Shown in pieces: positions 1 through 12,084 of a DNA stretch of 64,000 nt. Numbering within the stretch: the first letter of the stretch is position 1; every line of letters starts with the position of its first letter. Below the pieces are notes generated by a model that did no database searches, was not told where the DNA came from, and saw only the letters and a list, made by a program, of their open reading frames with translations. The translations under genes and the position numbers were made by a program. This DNA comes from Carallia brachiata (taxonomy: Eukaryota > Streptophyta > Magnoliopsida > Malpighiales > Rhizophoraceae): positions 574,056-638,055 of the forward strand of contig JADCRB010000037.1 in the NCBI GenBank assembly GCA_021464245.1, written 5' to 3'.

Positions 1-1495
1 ATCTTTAGGTGACTATAAAACGGCATGCAGAAGGCTAGCTCGCATAATTGTGAGCAAGTGCCAATCAAACGGGGCAATCATCAGCAATCTTAAGTCATCC
101 ATTCATATCAGAATCACGTGGAAAGAAAACAGGCTGGCCAAAAATCAATGCCTCGGAAACCAATCAAATTTAAGCATTTTAGAGCAAAAAGTTCAATAAT
201 TTATTGTATACCAGCAGTGTTAGTCGCTTGGAACTTCAGTGTGAGAACAAAAGCAGGGACTCGAAGTAGTTAATTTGGTTAAACTTCTTCAGCTGGACAG
301 CTGCAAAAAGAAAAAGAGGGAGAGCGAAAGAGAAGCTTGCAGGTGCATGGTCGGTGTTCATTCCCAGAATTGGACACGCAAGCTTTAGAAACAAAACTTT
401 CATTTGTTTGTTAATGGGCACGTGCTTGTGTTGGGGAGTCTAGCAGAGATTCTTATCCACAAATATTATCAGAACTAGATTCTTTTAGATAATATTTTGA
501 GGCTGTAAAATGATTGGTGCCAGAAATCTGAAATGGGTACTTGAAGGAGCAGAAACTGCCACGGTAGCATTTCTACCTAAGGTCTAAAATTTATTGCGTA
601 TATACTGTTTTTTTTCCATAAAATAAAAAAACATAATTGTGACTCACACTTTTATTAAAAGAAATTATAATTTTATTTTAAAAATACAAATTTCTTGAAT
701 AATTATGATATTTTTTGTATTATTTTGTAAACCATATGGATTATACTCACAATTAATAGAATTTGAACTCATCGTAACTGTATATATATTGTATTTTTGT
801 GCCTTCTTCGCAATAATATCCAAGATTTTTTTTTTTCAGTTTTAGGGCGAATTAAAATCGAATAAAAGCAAAATTAGAATCAAAATCAGAACTTACTTTC
901 ATTGATCTACGGAGCCACGGAAGAATCAGTCTGATTACAGTTCGTCCCCCTCAAAAAAGGGGAACTGGCATTGGAATCGAAATTGTGTAAGAACTGAGAA
1001 TTTGAAATGAAATCGAATTGAAACGGGATGTTAACAACTAAGACTAAACCAGAATTAAAATCGAAATGGATCGAGGACTGGAACTTCATAAGTACAAATG
1101 GCCCTAAAACTGAAACTGAACATCGAGAAACTAGTTTAGTTTTGGTTCTCCTAATCATAAAACCGAAACTGTTCTAAAACTGAATAAGTCTCCGCCACTT
1201 TTTTAGTACAAACAAATAAGGCACTCCCATATTCTTCAAAAACAAGAGAACAGAAAAAACTATGAAACGCCAAGTAAATATGAAAGTGATAGTGACAGTA
1301 ATTATGAAATGGATCTTTTTGTTGGTCAAAAAAAAGTAGATAAGGTAATTATGAATGTAACATTCATACTATTTTATTAAGAATTTTATTGAGACAAAAA
1401 TAATTTTTTATTTTTATAAATTTCATATTTTTTTTAAATAATAGAATTCAAGACCTTAAAAATAAAAATATAAAAATTTATTATTCATGCCTATG
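1..1495. other. Intergenic AT-rich DNA, no gene recognised
   Basis: No open frame here resembles a known protein. The stretch at about 830-1180 is rich in short AAT-CGAA and AAACTGAA-like words, a composition common near the ends of plant hAT-type elements, but I could not define both ends or a target duplication. The rest is simple AT-rich sequence. Confidence 0.5.
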
Positions 1496-2027
1496 AGTTA
1501 AATGTATTTAATTTCCTTATAATTTAGTTGTTTTGTATTTTACCCTTTTGTAATTTCAATTTAAGTAATAAACTCCCTTCTGATTTTTAATTTTGACAAT
1601 TAACTCTCTTAACAGTAATTTATTAAATCGATTAATAGAAATTGACTACAATTACGTTATTTTATAATTATAAGAATCTCATTATATTTCATGTAAAAAT
1701 TAATTATAAATATTATCTCAATATTTTAATATCAATATATGTAATACACTGAAAATAACAAAAATTATGAAATAAATAATATAAAATGCAATAAAAGCAC
1801 GTACTAAAATTCAATTTAAGAAATACGTGTCATATTTTTTAGTTAAAAAAATAACAATTACAAAATAATGTAATTTTGATTAATTTTTATTAATTGATTT
1901 AATAAATTACTGTTAGTGGTTAATTATCAAAATTAAAAATATAAGGGAGTTTATTACTTGAATTGAAACTATAAGAAATAAAATACAAAACAATCAAATC
2001 GAAAAAAATGAAATGCATTCAACTTAG
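1496..2027. mobile_element. Non-autonomous DNA transposon with long terminal inverted repeats
   Basis: The first roughly 170 bases (AGTTAAATGTATTTAAT...) read almost identically to the reverse complement of the last roughly 170 bases (ending ...ATGCATTCAACTTAG). Both arms contain the word AGTAATAAACTCCCTT near the end and TAACAGTAATTTATTAAATC further in. The element is flanked by TGCCTATG (1488-1495) and TGCCTATT (2028-2035), an imperfect target-site duplication of about 8-9 bp. No transposase is encoded, so it would need an enzyme in trans. Long TIRs with an 8-9 bp duplication fit a MULE- or hAT-type MITE; the superfamily is inferred, not shown. Confidence 0.6.
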
Positions 2028-2271
2028 TGCCTATTGATAGATGATTTTTATACCATCCATCAAACGCTCTTAGCTTGGTGAATTTGGTGATAGAATGTTT
2101 TCACCGAGGATGAAATCCAAAAGTCAATTATCCCTAAGGAAAACAGTTGATGGAAGAGAATTCTGACTCAGAAAGTCAAAATGAGCTAACAAATAAGACT
2201 TGTAAAATAAAACAATTATTATTTTTAAACTAATGAGTGCGTTTCGTTGACAAAAAAATTCAAAATTAAAA

Positions 2272-2302
<31 letters not shown>

Positions 2303-2900
2303 GTACAGAGCTCACATTTCAGTTTAATTTTGGTTTCCTTCTAACTCAATTTTTCTACCAACAAAATTGTGTATATTCCTAAATGCTATAATTTGGAGGC
2401 TTTGAAAAGAAGTAAATGCTATAAATCAGACATTAAGAAATTCATCTGTCTCAAATATTTTTTTTATTATAAAATTTTAACAGCTGATAAGAGAAAAAAA
2501 ATTGCATAGGTAGATAATTATTCATGCATGTTTTATTAAAATTATATGTTATCCAAATACGAATAAATAATAACATTAAGTGTGTGTTGCGAATATAAGA
2601 AAAATGAAATAAAAATTTCATTCCATTTACGATTTCCATCAAGAACAAAAGTTTGTGGATATACAAAATTTAATATACAATATGATATTTTTTATTATAA
2701 AAATATAAATATAAATATTTAAAATTAAAAATTTATGATAATATAAATAAATTATATATCAAATTTTGTACATGGACAAACCTCTGGAACCCTTCCATCA
2801 ATAAGGCTAATGTTTATTTTCTATTTTAGACACAAAAAAAAAAAAAAAAAACATTAAATTTCAAGATGAAAAAAGGAATTAATACTTCTAGTAGTCGCCA
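2028..2900. other. Intergenic AT-rich DNA with an AT microsatellite
   Basis: A poly-A run is followed by an (AT) tract at about 2268-2300, and a second poly-A run lies at about 2832-2850. I see no coding or RNA gene signal. Confidence 0.5.
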
Positions 2901-3025
2901 GACAACAACTATGGTGTACGAGATGCTACTACCTGAAGATCGGACGACATGGGAGCATGCAGATTATGATCTTGCGAAGAACGTAGGCGTGGAAGACGCT
3001 GATCGGGGCGGCGAATATTCCAGAT

Positions 3026-3250
3026 TCATAGATCGATGAATCGTCCGAAGATGAGGCTGCCAATGGGGCTGATTGCCGGAACAGAGACTGGATGGCGACA
3101 GACAATGACGGAGAATAGCAATACCATCACTCGGCTTAGAGAGGCGTAGGGCTTTTCCGACGACGGTTTATAGATCTTGACGCAGCCTATTATGCTCCGC
3201 TGACATTCTTTCCCCGCATCCCCTGAGCCACGACGGCTCTCCGCCGTCAT
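3026..3250 (-). CDS. Unrecognised short open frame in a GC-richer patch
   Basis: This 74-residue minus-strand frame begins MTAESRRGSGDAGKEC and lies in a patch (about 2930-3290) clearly richer in G and C than its surroundings, as plant exons often are. It has one hydrophobic stretch near its middle (VMVLLFSVIV) that could be a membrane segment. I do not recognise the family, no splice partners were identified, and it could be an exon fragment, a gene relic or chance. The overlapping minus-strand frame at 3168-3365 is an equally weak alternative. Confidence 0.2.
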   Translation of the reverse strand: MTAESRRGSGDAGKECQRSIIGCVKIYKPSSEKPYASLSRVMVLLFSVIVCRHPVSVPAISPIGSLIFGRFIDL

Positions 3251-3289
3251 GTCGTCTCGGGGAGAAATTTTTTGGGAAAAAAATCTGAC

Positions 3290-4700
3290 GATGGAATGAC
3301 CAGAAAGCCCTCGATAATATTCTTGAAAATTGATACCAAAATCTTCTTTTTTTGTCCATATACAAAAGTGTATTTATGAAGTTTTATGTACCTAAATTTT
3401 TTGATTAAAAAAAAAACCTAAATTTATGTAATGTTTTTTTGCAATCTTCTTTTCCTCCTTCTTTGGTATTTCATGTGATATTTGTCAATGAACCACCAAA
3501 AAATACCTTCCACTTGTTGCTGAAAAAAAAACCCTTGCACTCAACTCTTAGATTTTTTTTTTTTATCTAGTTGGATTGACAATAATAAATTTGCTCAATG
3601 AATGAAATTTAAGGTTCAAATTTCAGTTTTAGTTGCTCGTACCCAAATTTTAATCTGGCAGTGACTATGGTGTACTGAGTGATAACTCTTAAATCTTATG
3701 ATTTTCATTAAGTTGCAACAACCAGATTAGTCTAAATAAGAATTGTTGTCACTTAAACTAATTCATTTTTTGTTAGAAATAATTAAAACATAAGATATTG
3801 ATACACCGATAAAAGATGTCTCAAAAATTTTTAAATAATGACTTAATTTTGCTTAAGAATCCACAAGTTAAAAAAGAAAAGGTGATTTTTTTTTGTCTAA
3901 ATATGTACTCAAAATTACTAATAATCTCAAGATTAGTTCTTCAGCTCTATGCGTGTAAAATTTATTGACAACCTGAATGCTAGTTCATTAATATTCGATC
4001 TTTATTTTTTTTTTATTTTGATAAGAATGATTTATGGGCTGTATTAGGTGTTGGTTTTACTTAAATAAGGTTTCCATAGCATTTTTTCTTTTTTTGAACA
4101 AGGGCTTCCATACCTTAGGTTCCCATATCTTGAGTAATTAAATATTATTTAGAATCTTTGGCATATTAAAAGCTGGTCCCTCCTGTTTGCTTGCTTATAA
4201 TCGCTAATTTCTCGTCAAGAACCAATTCTACATCTCATGCTATAGAATAGATTGCGTGGGAGGTACAAAGAGTTTGTATTTTTTCCGTTCTCAATTGATT
4301 CCAACCGAAAAGTATTATTGGACATTGGTAGGAACTAAGTACATTATTTTTCTTTATTGTTTTGAGAATAATTACAATAGTTTTGATAAATTCTCCACCT
4401 TGTTCCAAACTTAAAAAAAATAGTAGTTTCATTATCCTCTCAAATTTTGCCAAAGGCACAAAGGCCAAGGCTTTAACTCTTTTTTTTTTTTTTATACGAT
4501 AGAAATCTATTTTATTAATATACTTCAAAATTATATACACAATCGACACACAGAAATTGAGAATATTTGTATAAAGTAGAGAAAGAACTCGACTCCAAAA
4601 AATTTACAATACATAAGGCCAAAACAGCCTTTCTCAAATTAGGCACGCGACCTGTTGAAACATAATTTTCTCTCGAGAATACAAATCAACCGGTGAATAA
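3290..4700. other. Intergenic AT-rich DNA, no gene recognised
   Basis: This stretch has several poly-T and poly-A tracts (near 3551-3563, 4008-4017, 4481-4492) and no frame with family resemblance. Confidence 0.5.
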
Positions 4701-6180
4701 GAAGGTGTTTGGGTCAAGGTTGTCAGAACCGGACCGGTCATCGAACCGGAAATATTAGTGGGTCAAGGTTCAACCGGTTCAACCGGTCGAATCGGTATTT
4801 GAACCGGTATTTAATATTAAATATATAAAAAAATATTTATATATATTATACATCAAAATCTATATGTAAAATGTAATATTATAATACATATGTATGTATT
4901 AGAATACTTACATTTATAAATTTAAAATATATGATTTAGAATTTATTATAGGATAGAATTAACAATTTAAAAAAATTAATAATTATTTTAACAAAAAAAA
5001 GAAAATAGTAAGTGTTAATTTATAAAAAATATAAAATAGTATGTGTATTATATGAGACATTTGAAAAAATAATAAGTAAAAAAAAAAAAAAAGATAACAC
5101 AAGTTATAAGTTGGTTTAGTGGTATGAGACTTATCTTTCATATTAGAGGTCAAGGGTTCGAAAACTAAATTATACAAAGTTGTGTGAAATTTTTTCTTAA
5201 TTATTAAAATAACCAACCCGGTCAACCCGGGACCGGTTCACCGGTCCGACCGGTTGAACCGGTCCGTTGACCGGGTTTTGACCGGTCCGGTCCACAGAAA
5301 ATTTGGGCTACAACCCGGACCGGACCTCTGACCGGTCACCGGTCCGACCGGTTGAACCGGCCGGTCCGGTCCGGGTTTGACAACAATGGTTTGGGTAAGT
5401 TTTTAAAAGGATGTATTTGCATTTTATTTTCAAAAAGTAGGGAGATGAGTTCTTGATAAACTTTTTTATCCTACTGTTTAATTCTACTTATTTTCTTATA
5501 CAATTCCCTAACAACAATTGAACAAAAAACAGTTCAGTACTACTTTTTACTGTTTTTTTTTACTGTTTTTTGCGTTACTTTTCACTTTTAAATATTAATA
5601 ATAATTTACAAGAACTAAATTATTCTTATAAAATATTTATATAATTTTCTTATTATTTTTTTACTTAGCACATGAATTAGATATATTAATATATTTCATT
5701 AAAATTTGTATAACACAATATTATTTTTTTAATTATCTTTAAATAATATTTTTTTACTTAAATTTCATTTAATATTAACACTTATAAAAAATCTCAAATG
5801 TTTTATTTTTTATCCTATAATATTAAATAATTTTTTAAAAAAATTTAAAAATTAAGTGAAAAAATTCTTAATATTATTTACAAAATATTATTCTAAAAAT
5901 ATAAAAATATAAAATATAAAAATAAATCTTTTCAACATGATATATATATCTATATAAATTAAATGTCTAAATTAAATATTTTATTATTTAATAGTAACAA
6001 TAAATATAAAATTAATTAAATATTCATTAATTTTATTAGTAATTAATATCAAAAAATAAGAATAAACAATTAATAATCAATAGTAAAAATTAATAACAAA
6101 AATCAGTAATAGTAACATTTAATAAGTAATTCAAATAGACTCTAAATTGACTTAACTACAACTAATTAACTAGACTTAGG
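4701..6180. repeat. Large AT-rich repeat, copy 1 (interrupted by a hAT element)
   Basis: The sequence starting GTGTTTGGGT at about 4705 and resuming with AAGTTTTTAAAAGGATGTATT after the inserted hAT element matches the start of the next repeat at about 6180 (GGTGTTTAAGTTAGTTTTTG). The two stay alignable for several hundred bases (shared words CATTTTCAAAAA, CTGCTTATTTTCTTAT-like and AATTATTCTTA-like). They look like two diverged copies of one non-coding element lying head to tail. Confidence 0.5.
4715..5388. mobile_element. Non-autonomous hAT-type transposon, copy 1
   Basis: The left end CAAGGTTGTCAGAACCGG is an imperfect inverted repeat of the right end CCGGGTTTGACAACAATG. The element is flanked by a perfect 8-bp target duplication, GTTTGGGT (4707-4714 and 5389-5396), the size made by hAT transposases. 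The subterminal regions are packed with ACCGGT, AACCGG and GGTCCG words, the clustered binding-site pattern typical of hAT ends. There is no transposase frame. A tRNA-like patch at about 5110-5165 (TGGTTTAGTGG, then GGGTTCGAAA) resembles polymerase III A and B boxes and may be a captured SINE head. It sits inside the end of the larger repeat 4701-6180. Confidence 0.75.
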
Positions 6181-6905
6181 GGGTGTTTAAGTTAGTTTTT
6201 GAAGGGGTGCATTTGCGTTTCATTTTCAAAAAATAGGAAGATAGGTGTTTGCTAAATTTTTTAGTGTTGCTGTTTGATTCTGCTTATTTTCTTATTTGAT
6301 TTCATAACAGCAATTGATTAAGAAATAGTTTTAGACTACTTTTTATTATTTTTTGAATTACTTTTCACTTTTTAATAGTAATAATAATTTATTTGGACTA
6401 AATTATCCTTAAATAATATTTTATATAATTTTACTATTATTTTTTTTACTTAACACATAAATTAGATATATTAATTTATTTTATTAGTATTTATATAATT
6501 TTAATAATTTTTTTCAAATATTCTTAAATAATATTTTTTCACTTTAATTTTTTTAATATTAATATTTATAAAAAAAATGTCAAACATAATAATTTTTATC
6601 ATTTAATAAAAATTAATATTTTTATAAAAAAAGTTAAAAATTAAGTAAAATAATTCTCAATATTATTTATAAAATATTATTTTAAAATATAAAATTATAA
6701 AATATAAAAATAAAATTTTTAATATAATATATCTATACAAATTATATATTTAAATTAGACATTTTATTTTTTAACAATAATAATAAATATAAAATTAATT
6801 AAATATTTTATTAATTTTATCAATAATTAATAAAAATAAATAAAAATTAATAATCAACAATTAATAGTAATAATTAATAACATTCAAGAGTTAATATGAA
6901 ACAAA
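6181..6905. repeat. Large AT-rich repeat, copy 2
   Basis: This is the second copy of the repeat beginning at 4701. It starts GGGGGTGTTTAAGTTAG and runs through a long AT-rich interior of TTAATAATT-like words. No coding capacity is visible. The repeat may be a non-autonomous element with degenerate ends. Confidence 0.45.
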
Positions 6906-7089
6906 ACTATCGACAACAGTATAAATCGCATTTAGGCAAATTCAAAATTGACATCGATAAATATTAGTAACACTGATTTCCATGGTAACTAAGCTGCATC
7001 CTCCCAATAAACAACAAATCACCCATTTAAAACTCAGACAGTACAATCCTTCCCAAAACACTCCATAGGAGGAAAAAAGGAACCTGGTC

Positions 7090-7615
7090 GGAGGAAGTGG
7101 CGGCGACCACGGCGGCAGTGGCGGCGGCGGCTGGCTGGAGGAGGGACGGCGGCGGAGAGGAAGTGACCGGCTCTGACGGAGACAGTGGCGGCCGAGGTGA
7201 TGGCGTCCGATTCAGTAACCCATACACCGGCTCCGGTGTCTGCGCCGGTTGCCGGTATGACGTCTCCGGCGGCGGAGACGGTGTCGCTGGCTGCCGATAC
7301 GGCTGCGCCGGAGACGAAAAAAGCGGCGGAGATGGCTTCTGAAAAAGCGAAAAGGGAGCTCTGCCGGGGAGGATACCGGATCCGGTGTCGGAAGGATGGT
7401 GGGTGGGCTCTACGCTTCTAGATCTACCCATCAGAACAGGAAAAGGAGGAGAAGGGGTTGCTTCGATGGATGGGGAGAGAGAGATGGGGGGAAAAGGAAA
7501 CAGAGACACGGAGAGGGAAGGAAAGGGCGGAGGATCAGAAGAGAGGTTGGGGGAGGAGGGGGGTTGGGGGTTGGCCGGCGGTGGTGGCTAGAGGGTCTCC
7601 ACCGCCGGCCATAGA
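7090..7615. other. GC-rich island upstream of the Mpv17-family gene
   Basis: About 520 bases of strongly GC-rich, CpG-containing sequence stand out from AT-rich flanks. Frames are open on both strands: a proline/serine-rich minus-strand frame (7027-7509, 160 residues) and an alanine-rich plus-strand frame (7185-7421, starting MAAEVMASDS). Opposed Pro-rich and Ala-rich frames are expected from GCC/GGC-rich DNA, so openness alone proves nothing. The island could be a first exon or promoter-proximal leader of the gene starting at 7830, or a separate small gene. I cannot decide between these. Confidence 0.4.
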
Positions 7616-7829
7616 ACTATAAGGGCTGGAGAAAAAACAGAGAACTGAGAGTTTAGTGAGAAGGGGAACTTTTAGAGAGAGAGATCTTTGGGATGTGCCA
7701 AGGCTTTACCTTAAAGTCAGGGAATTTCTCATTCTGGCAATTTGGGCATCACTTTTACTAGGCATGAAGCATGATGGCTCCCTGAATTTTGAATCATCTC
7801 TCTCTCTAGTGCCATAAGATGCTGAAGCT

Positions 7830-10024
7830 ATGAAATGGTGCCAGCACTGCGTGTCATCTCATCCAGTGGAGACCCAAATCATCAGCTTTGGGAGACTTTG
7901 GGCCATTGGTGACATTGGTGCTCAGTACATCACTCATTCAACAGCAATTAGGTGTCTAGAAAAGCCTGTAAGCTTTGTGTTTTTTTTTTTTTTTTTACTC
8001 TAGATAGCTCTTTTACACTGTTTGATGGATTGGCTATCCTTGCTTTGAACCATATTCATTCTATTGTGACCTTGGTCCCTGTGTAACTTGTCTGATGCCC
8101 TTGTTTCCACTGTTGTATACACCTGCTTTATCAACACAGATTCTTTTCACAAAGTGTTGCTATTCATTATGGGTATCAAGCTTTTACCTTTTGTTTGTTC
8201 TTCAAGGGAAAGTTCCCTTCTTTAGTTGAATCTTCTACTATTTTCATGTTTGTCACATGCTTTTGAGTAAACTTGGGAATCCATTGTGTGTTGATTTAAA
8301 AAAATCCATCGTATTTAAATTAATCATTGCAGATAGTGAGTCTGGTTTGCAAGGGATATACACAGGTTTATTATAATGGTGCCATTCTGCTTCTTCGCCC
8401 AGAAACCCTTTGTTTAGCAATTCAGCTTTAGTTTTGAGTTTTAAACTCTTCTTAGTACGAAAGAACCAAAAAAAAATTGTCAGACACGTAAATTTCTCGA
8501 GGGGTTGGAGAGAGACTACATAGTGGTTCCAGTTTTCTCTTCTGGTTTGGAATGTCAGAAAATGGTGTGCCCACATAACAGTTTTTTTTTTGGGGGGGGG
8601 GGGGCGGATGGGTCGGATCCATAGTTTGCAACTCTAATAAATGCACTAAGTTAATGTGCGCTTTTCTGGTTATTTGTTGCTATTTCAAGATGATTAATAA
8701 CTGAGGAAATTAGGGTAAAAATGAGATGGTTTCTTTGCATGTGTGTGCACGTAAGAGGGGAAAAGGTTGTGCGCGCGCGTGTGTGTGTTTGCATCTTCTT
8801 TCAGTCGACCCCTCCAGACAAAGTCGGTGCTTAAGCTTGGAATTTGTGCACTGGACGCCCTTTTTTGGTATAGATACACTAAAGCAGTTTTTTTTTTTTT
8901 TGGGTCCCTTCAATTCTGTGTAGCCTTCTTCTGTTAATGATCTCAACTGTTAAATTTGGCATCTTCATCATCTGTTTACTTTTGGCATTTTGTGGATGAG
9001 GCTGCAGCATTGGCATTTTGCCATTTCCGTGTTGCAAGTTCAAATTGTCATGTGTACTGAAGCTAGTTTTGTTTTTTATATTTAAATTTTTTTTCCTGCA
9101 CTAGTAGCTCTAGATACCCTTTTGCACGATGCAAGATAGATTTATGAGATTCAAAATTGATTGGAGACGTTTAGCCATCACAAGTTTGTTCGGTTTTGGC
9201 TTTGTTGGTCCCATTGGTCACTTCTGGTATTTGTTTTTCATCCTGTTTCTCTGCTCTGGGATTTCTATTATGCTCTTTGTTTACTAATATGACTCCTGGT
9301 AGTGCTAACAAAATAAAATATGATCTTGGGTTGTTAAGCTAAATCTTCTGGCATAATTTGATAATGGAGCTACACTAGGCTCATACGATTTATGCATCGA
9401 ATTGCTGTTGAATGCATACTTAAGGTTCTCAAAAAATGAGATTTTCTATGCAACAGTGAAGTTTCCTGTTGGAAGGATCATTCAATAAATTTGAGAAAGA
9501 ATATATATATTTGTAGAATAAAGATACTGATTCCTCATTTGTATAAATTCCTGCCTATGCTATTGGTTAAATTTAATCCTGTATCACTCAAACAAAACTA
9601 TTTCTTTTGTAGGTATGAAGGCCTCGACAGGTTCATCAGGCTGAGGCTTCAACTGCAGCCAAAGTTGGTGCGATTTGTCACAGCTAAAGTGGCAGCTGAT
9701 GGCCTAATCTTTGGCCCATTTGATTTGTTAGCATTCTTTGCTTACATGGGATTTGCGACTGGCAAGAATGTTGCTCAAGTGAAGGAGGATCTGAAGAGGG
9801 ACTTCCTTCCACCCTTGATTTTGGATAGTGGAGCTTGGCCAATACTTCAGGTTGCAAATTTCCGATATGTGCCTGTAAGGTACCAACTACTCTGTGTCAA
9901 CATCTTCTGCCTGTTTGACAGTGCCTTTTTATCGTGGATCGAGCAACAAAAGGATGCACCCTGGAAGCAATGGTTCGCGTCTAACCAGCCTTTGAAGGAA
10001 CGAGGAGGCCAGGGCAGACTGTAA
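7830..10024 (+). CDS. Mpv17/PMP22-family membrane protein, three exons
   Basis: Proposed exons are 7830-7967, 9114-9226 and 9613-10024; all junctions are GT..AG and phases match, giving about 220 residues (family members are usually 200-250). Exon 1 carries HPVETQIISFGRLWAIGDIGAQ, typical of the first segment. Exon 2 has WRRLAITSLFGFGFVGPIGH. Exon 3 begins by completing the Trp of a WYEGLDRF motif and ends with the family signature WPILQVANFRYVPVRYQ followed by LSW. Mpv17 proteins are four-helix membrane proteins of peroxisomes or the mitochondrial inner membrane, proposed to form or regulate small channels. Oddity: an upstream ATG at 7819 opens the same exon but hits TGA after four codons. 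Coding continues only from the overlapping ATG at 7830, consistent either with that being the start or with one missing base in a GG pair. The 9114 acceptor was chosen because it keeps phase. Confidence 0.8.
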
Positions 10025-10900
10025 TAAAACCTTCCCATTTTGTGTTTCACGTTATCTCAATTAGCAGCAAGATACCTATGTAACTCCCGAAGAATAACAG
10101 AGAAGCTTCCAACTGGGATATTTACGGTAGGAATAGGGCCAGTAGAGTTATTGCTGCTTCTGATTGTATGTGTTGGATAGTTTTCACCCCATTTGTTGTC
10201 GATGGACAGCACCACGTCCAGGGGTTTGATATTGCAATCCATTGAGTCTTGGAGCCATGTTTGTCGTATTTACTGCGAATATTGCCTTCCCAATGGAGGT
10301 TATGAAAGATTTTCATTAACATGGAAGTCCTGACTTCTCAACTTAGACGTCCTTTCTGCAGATTTATTTGGATCAGCGGGCACAATTAGGCATCCTGAAG
10401 CCTCGTTCCAAGTCAGTATCCAAATTTGATCAGCCCCACCTCAAGCAGATTCTCTCTTTTTTTTTTTTTTAATCCTTAAAATGATCGTCGCCCTTATCAT
10501 ATGCAATAGCACGGTGGCCTATCTGCATCACTGAGGGTCTATTTGTTTCACAGGAAAACGTGATTCTTGAAAACCTTTCCATATTTTCTGATGTTTGGGA
10601 CATTAAAAAAATTTGGTCAACAGAAAATAATATTCAGTCAACCCAAATATCTAATTATTTTTTAAGGAAAATGAAAAACGGATGCTTAGATTTTTTGTTT
10701 TCAAAAGTGGAATTCATATCAAAAGAGCAAATCCGTCTCCATATAAGAGAAGGAATCCACGTAAAATGGGGAAAGCATTACCACTCAACGGCACAATTTC
10801 ACAATTCCCATTCGGAGAGGAAAAGGAGAATCTTGTAAATTCACAAACAGGGTTTTCGTTGCCTACAAATATACGTTTATGTATTTACCCTCTCTAAGCC
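10025..10900. other. 3' flank of the Mpv17-family gene
   Basis: This holds the probable 3' untranslated region and an intergenic spacer. A T-rich tract lies at about 10456-10471. I see no confident second gene. Short open frames at 10560-10900 have no recognisable family. Confidence 0.4.
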
Positions 10901-11217
10901 CAACGGCTCTCTTCATCTGCAAACTATGGTCACATCGTGGACGGCCGTAGACCGGCAAGGAGTTTGCCTCCTCCTCCTCGGGTAAGTGGAAGGGAGGAGA
11001 CGGTGCTGAATACAAGTCCGGCGGAGGCTTGGGGAGGAAGAATTTCTACTTTCTAGGCCAGGCGCTCTTCGGTTCTTCAAGGCCAGTTTCGTATATTCTG
11101 TTTCTTTTTTTGAGTTAATTTTTTGTTATATTTCCCCTTATATTTTGGTTAATTTTCCCAATTTTGTTTATCAAGAATCCAATCAAGATTCAAAGACGAT
11201 CTGGAAAGTTTTAAGAA

Positions 11218-11377
11218 TGACGGTCCAGTTTACGGCGTTGTCGGGGGAATCAAGAATCGATGAATCCGTTCAGTTTCTTGCTACGCGAGATGACAAGAGA
11301 ACAGAGTTTGGAAATGGTTCGTATGTTAGGTTTGATTTTTCCGATCACGGAGGCAGTCTCTTAATTGCTTGCTGGTA
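11218..11377 (+). CDS. Putative first exon of an unrecognised gene (array unit A)
   Basis: The frame starts MTVQFTALSGESRIDESVQF and runs 53 codons, then meets a plausible donor (TG|GTAACG) within a Trp codon. Diverged copies of the same stretch recur near 14820-14930 and 17540-17650, where the frame is broken. That pattern suggests this is the best-preserved member of a duplicated gene family. I do not recognise the product and no catalytic motif is visible. Downstream exons are uncertain; the piece at 12525-12660 is one candidate. Confidence 0.35.
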
Positions 11378-12084
11378 ACGAAATTCGAATCTAAGATTTT
11401 CTGTTTCTTGATTTTATTTTTTCTGTAACTTGATTTCTTGAGTTTGTGGTTGTTTTAGAAAACATCCTTCCTCTCTTTTCTTGAATTTGGGATCAGGTTT
11501 TGAGTCTGTTTCTGGCTCCTCTTTCTTGAAATCTGGGTTTGTTATAATTGTTTTTCAAGAACTTAAAACATTTTCAGAGATCAAAAGGGTATACATAGGA
11601 ACATGTCCAATATTTGTGTTCAGATTGAAATGTGTGACTTTGCTGTTTTACTTAGGTAGTCCATACAAGTTCGTAGATATTTCTACTTATGAATCCGCAT
11701 GATAAATCATGATTCCTTTTTATATGGTGAGCAATAGAATACATTACTTCTAACTAAAGTTTTACCATTGTTTTGTTGTCAAGCGTATAAATACAGGCAG
11801 GTCTGTTATGGAGCCTACGTCTCCTTTTGCCACATTCTGTAGCTGTTTTCTTCATTTTCCTTGGAGGAAACTTATAGTTTTTCTTGTGGTCAACTATTCT
11901 TAGTTTGGTCCTATTTGCTGCTAATCTTTGTGATAACCCGTTTCTAATTCTTGACATTTTATCCACAAGCATGATTGATGAGTTTGGGGACTCTATATGT
12001 AGATTCACATGCTTGCACTTATTTTTTGTACATTTGTGTTAAATTTTATTTCTCTTTATAAAATTGAGCATTTCCGTGGACTGA

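Noticed and set aside
2268..2300. (AT)n run considered as a structured site
   Set aside because: Simple microsatellite with no associated ends or repeats.
7027..7509. 160-residue proline-rich minus-strand frame
   Set aside because: It is the shadow of GCC/GGC-rich DNA; low-complexity composition, no domain, and an equally open Ala-rich frame opposite.
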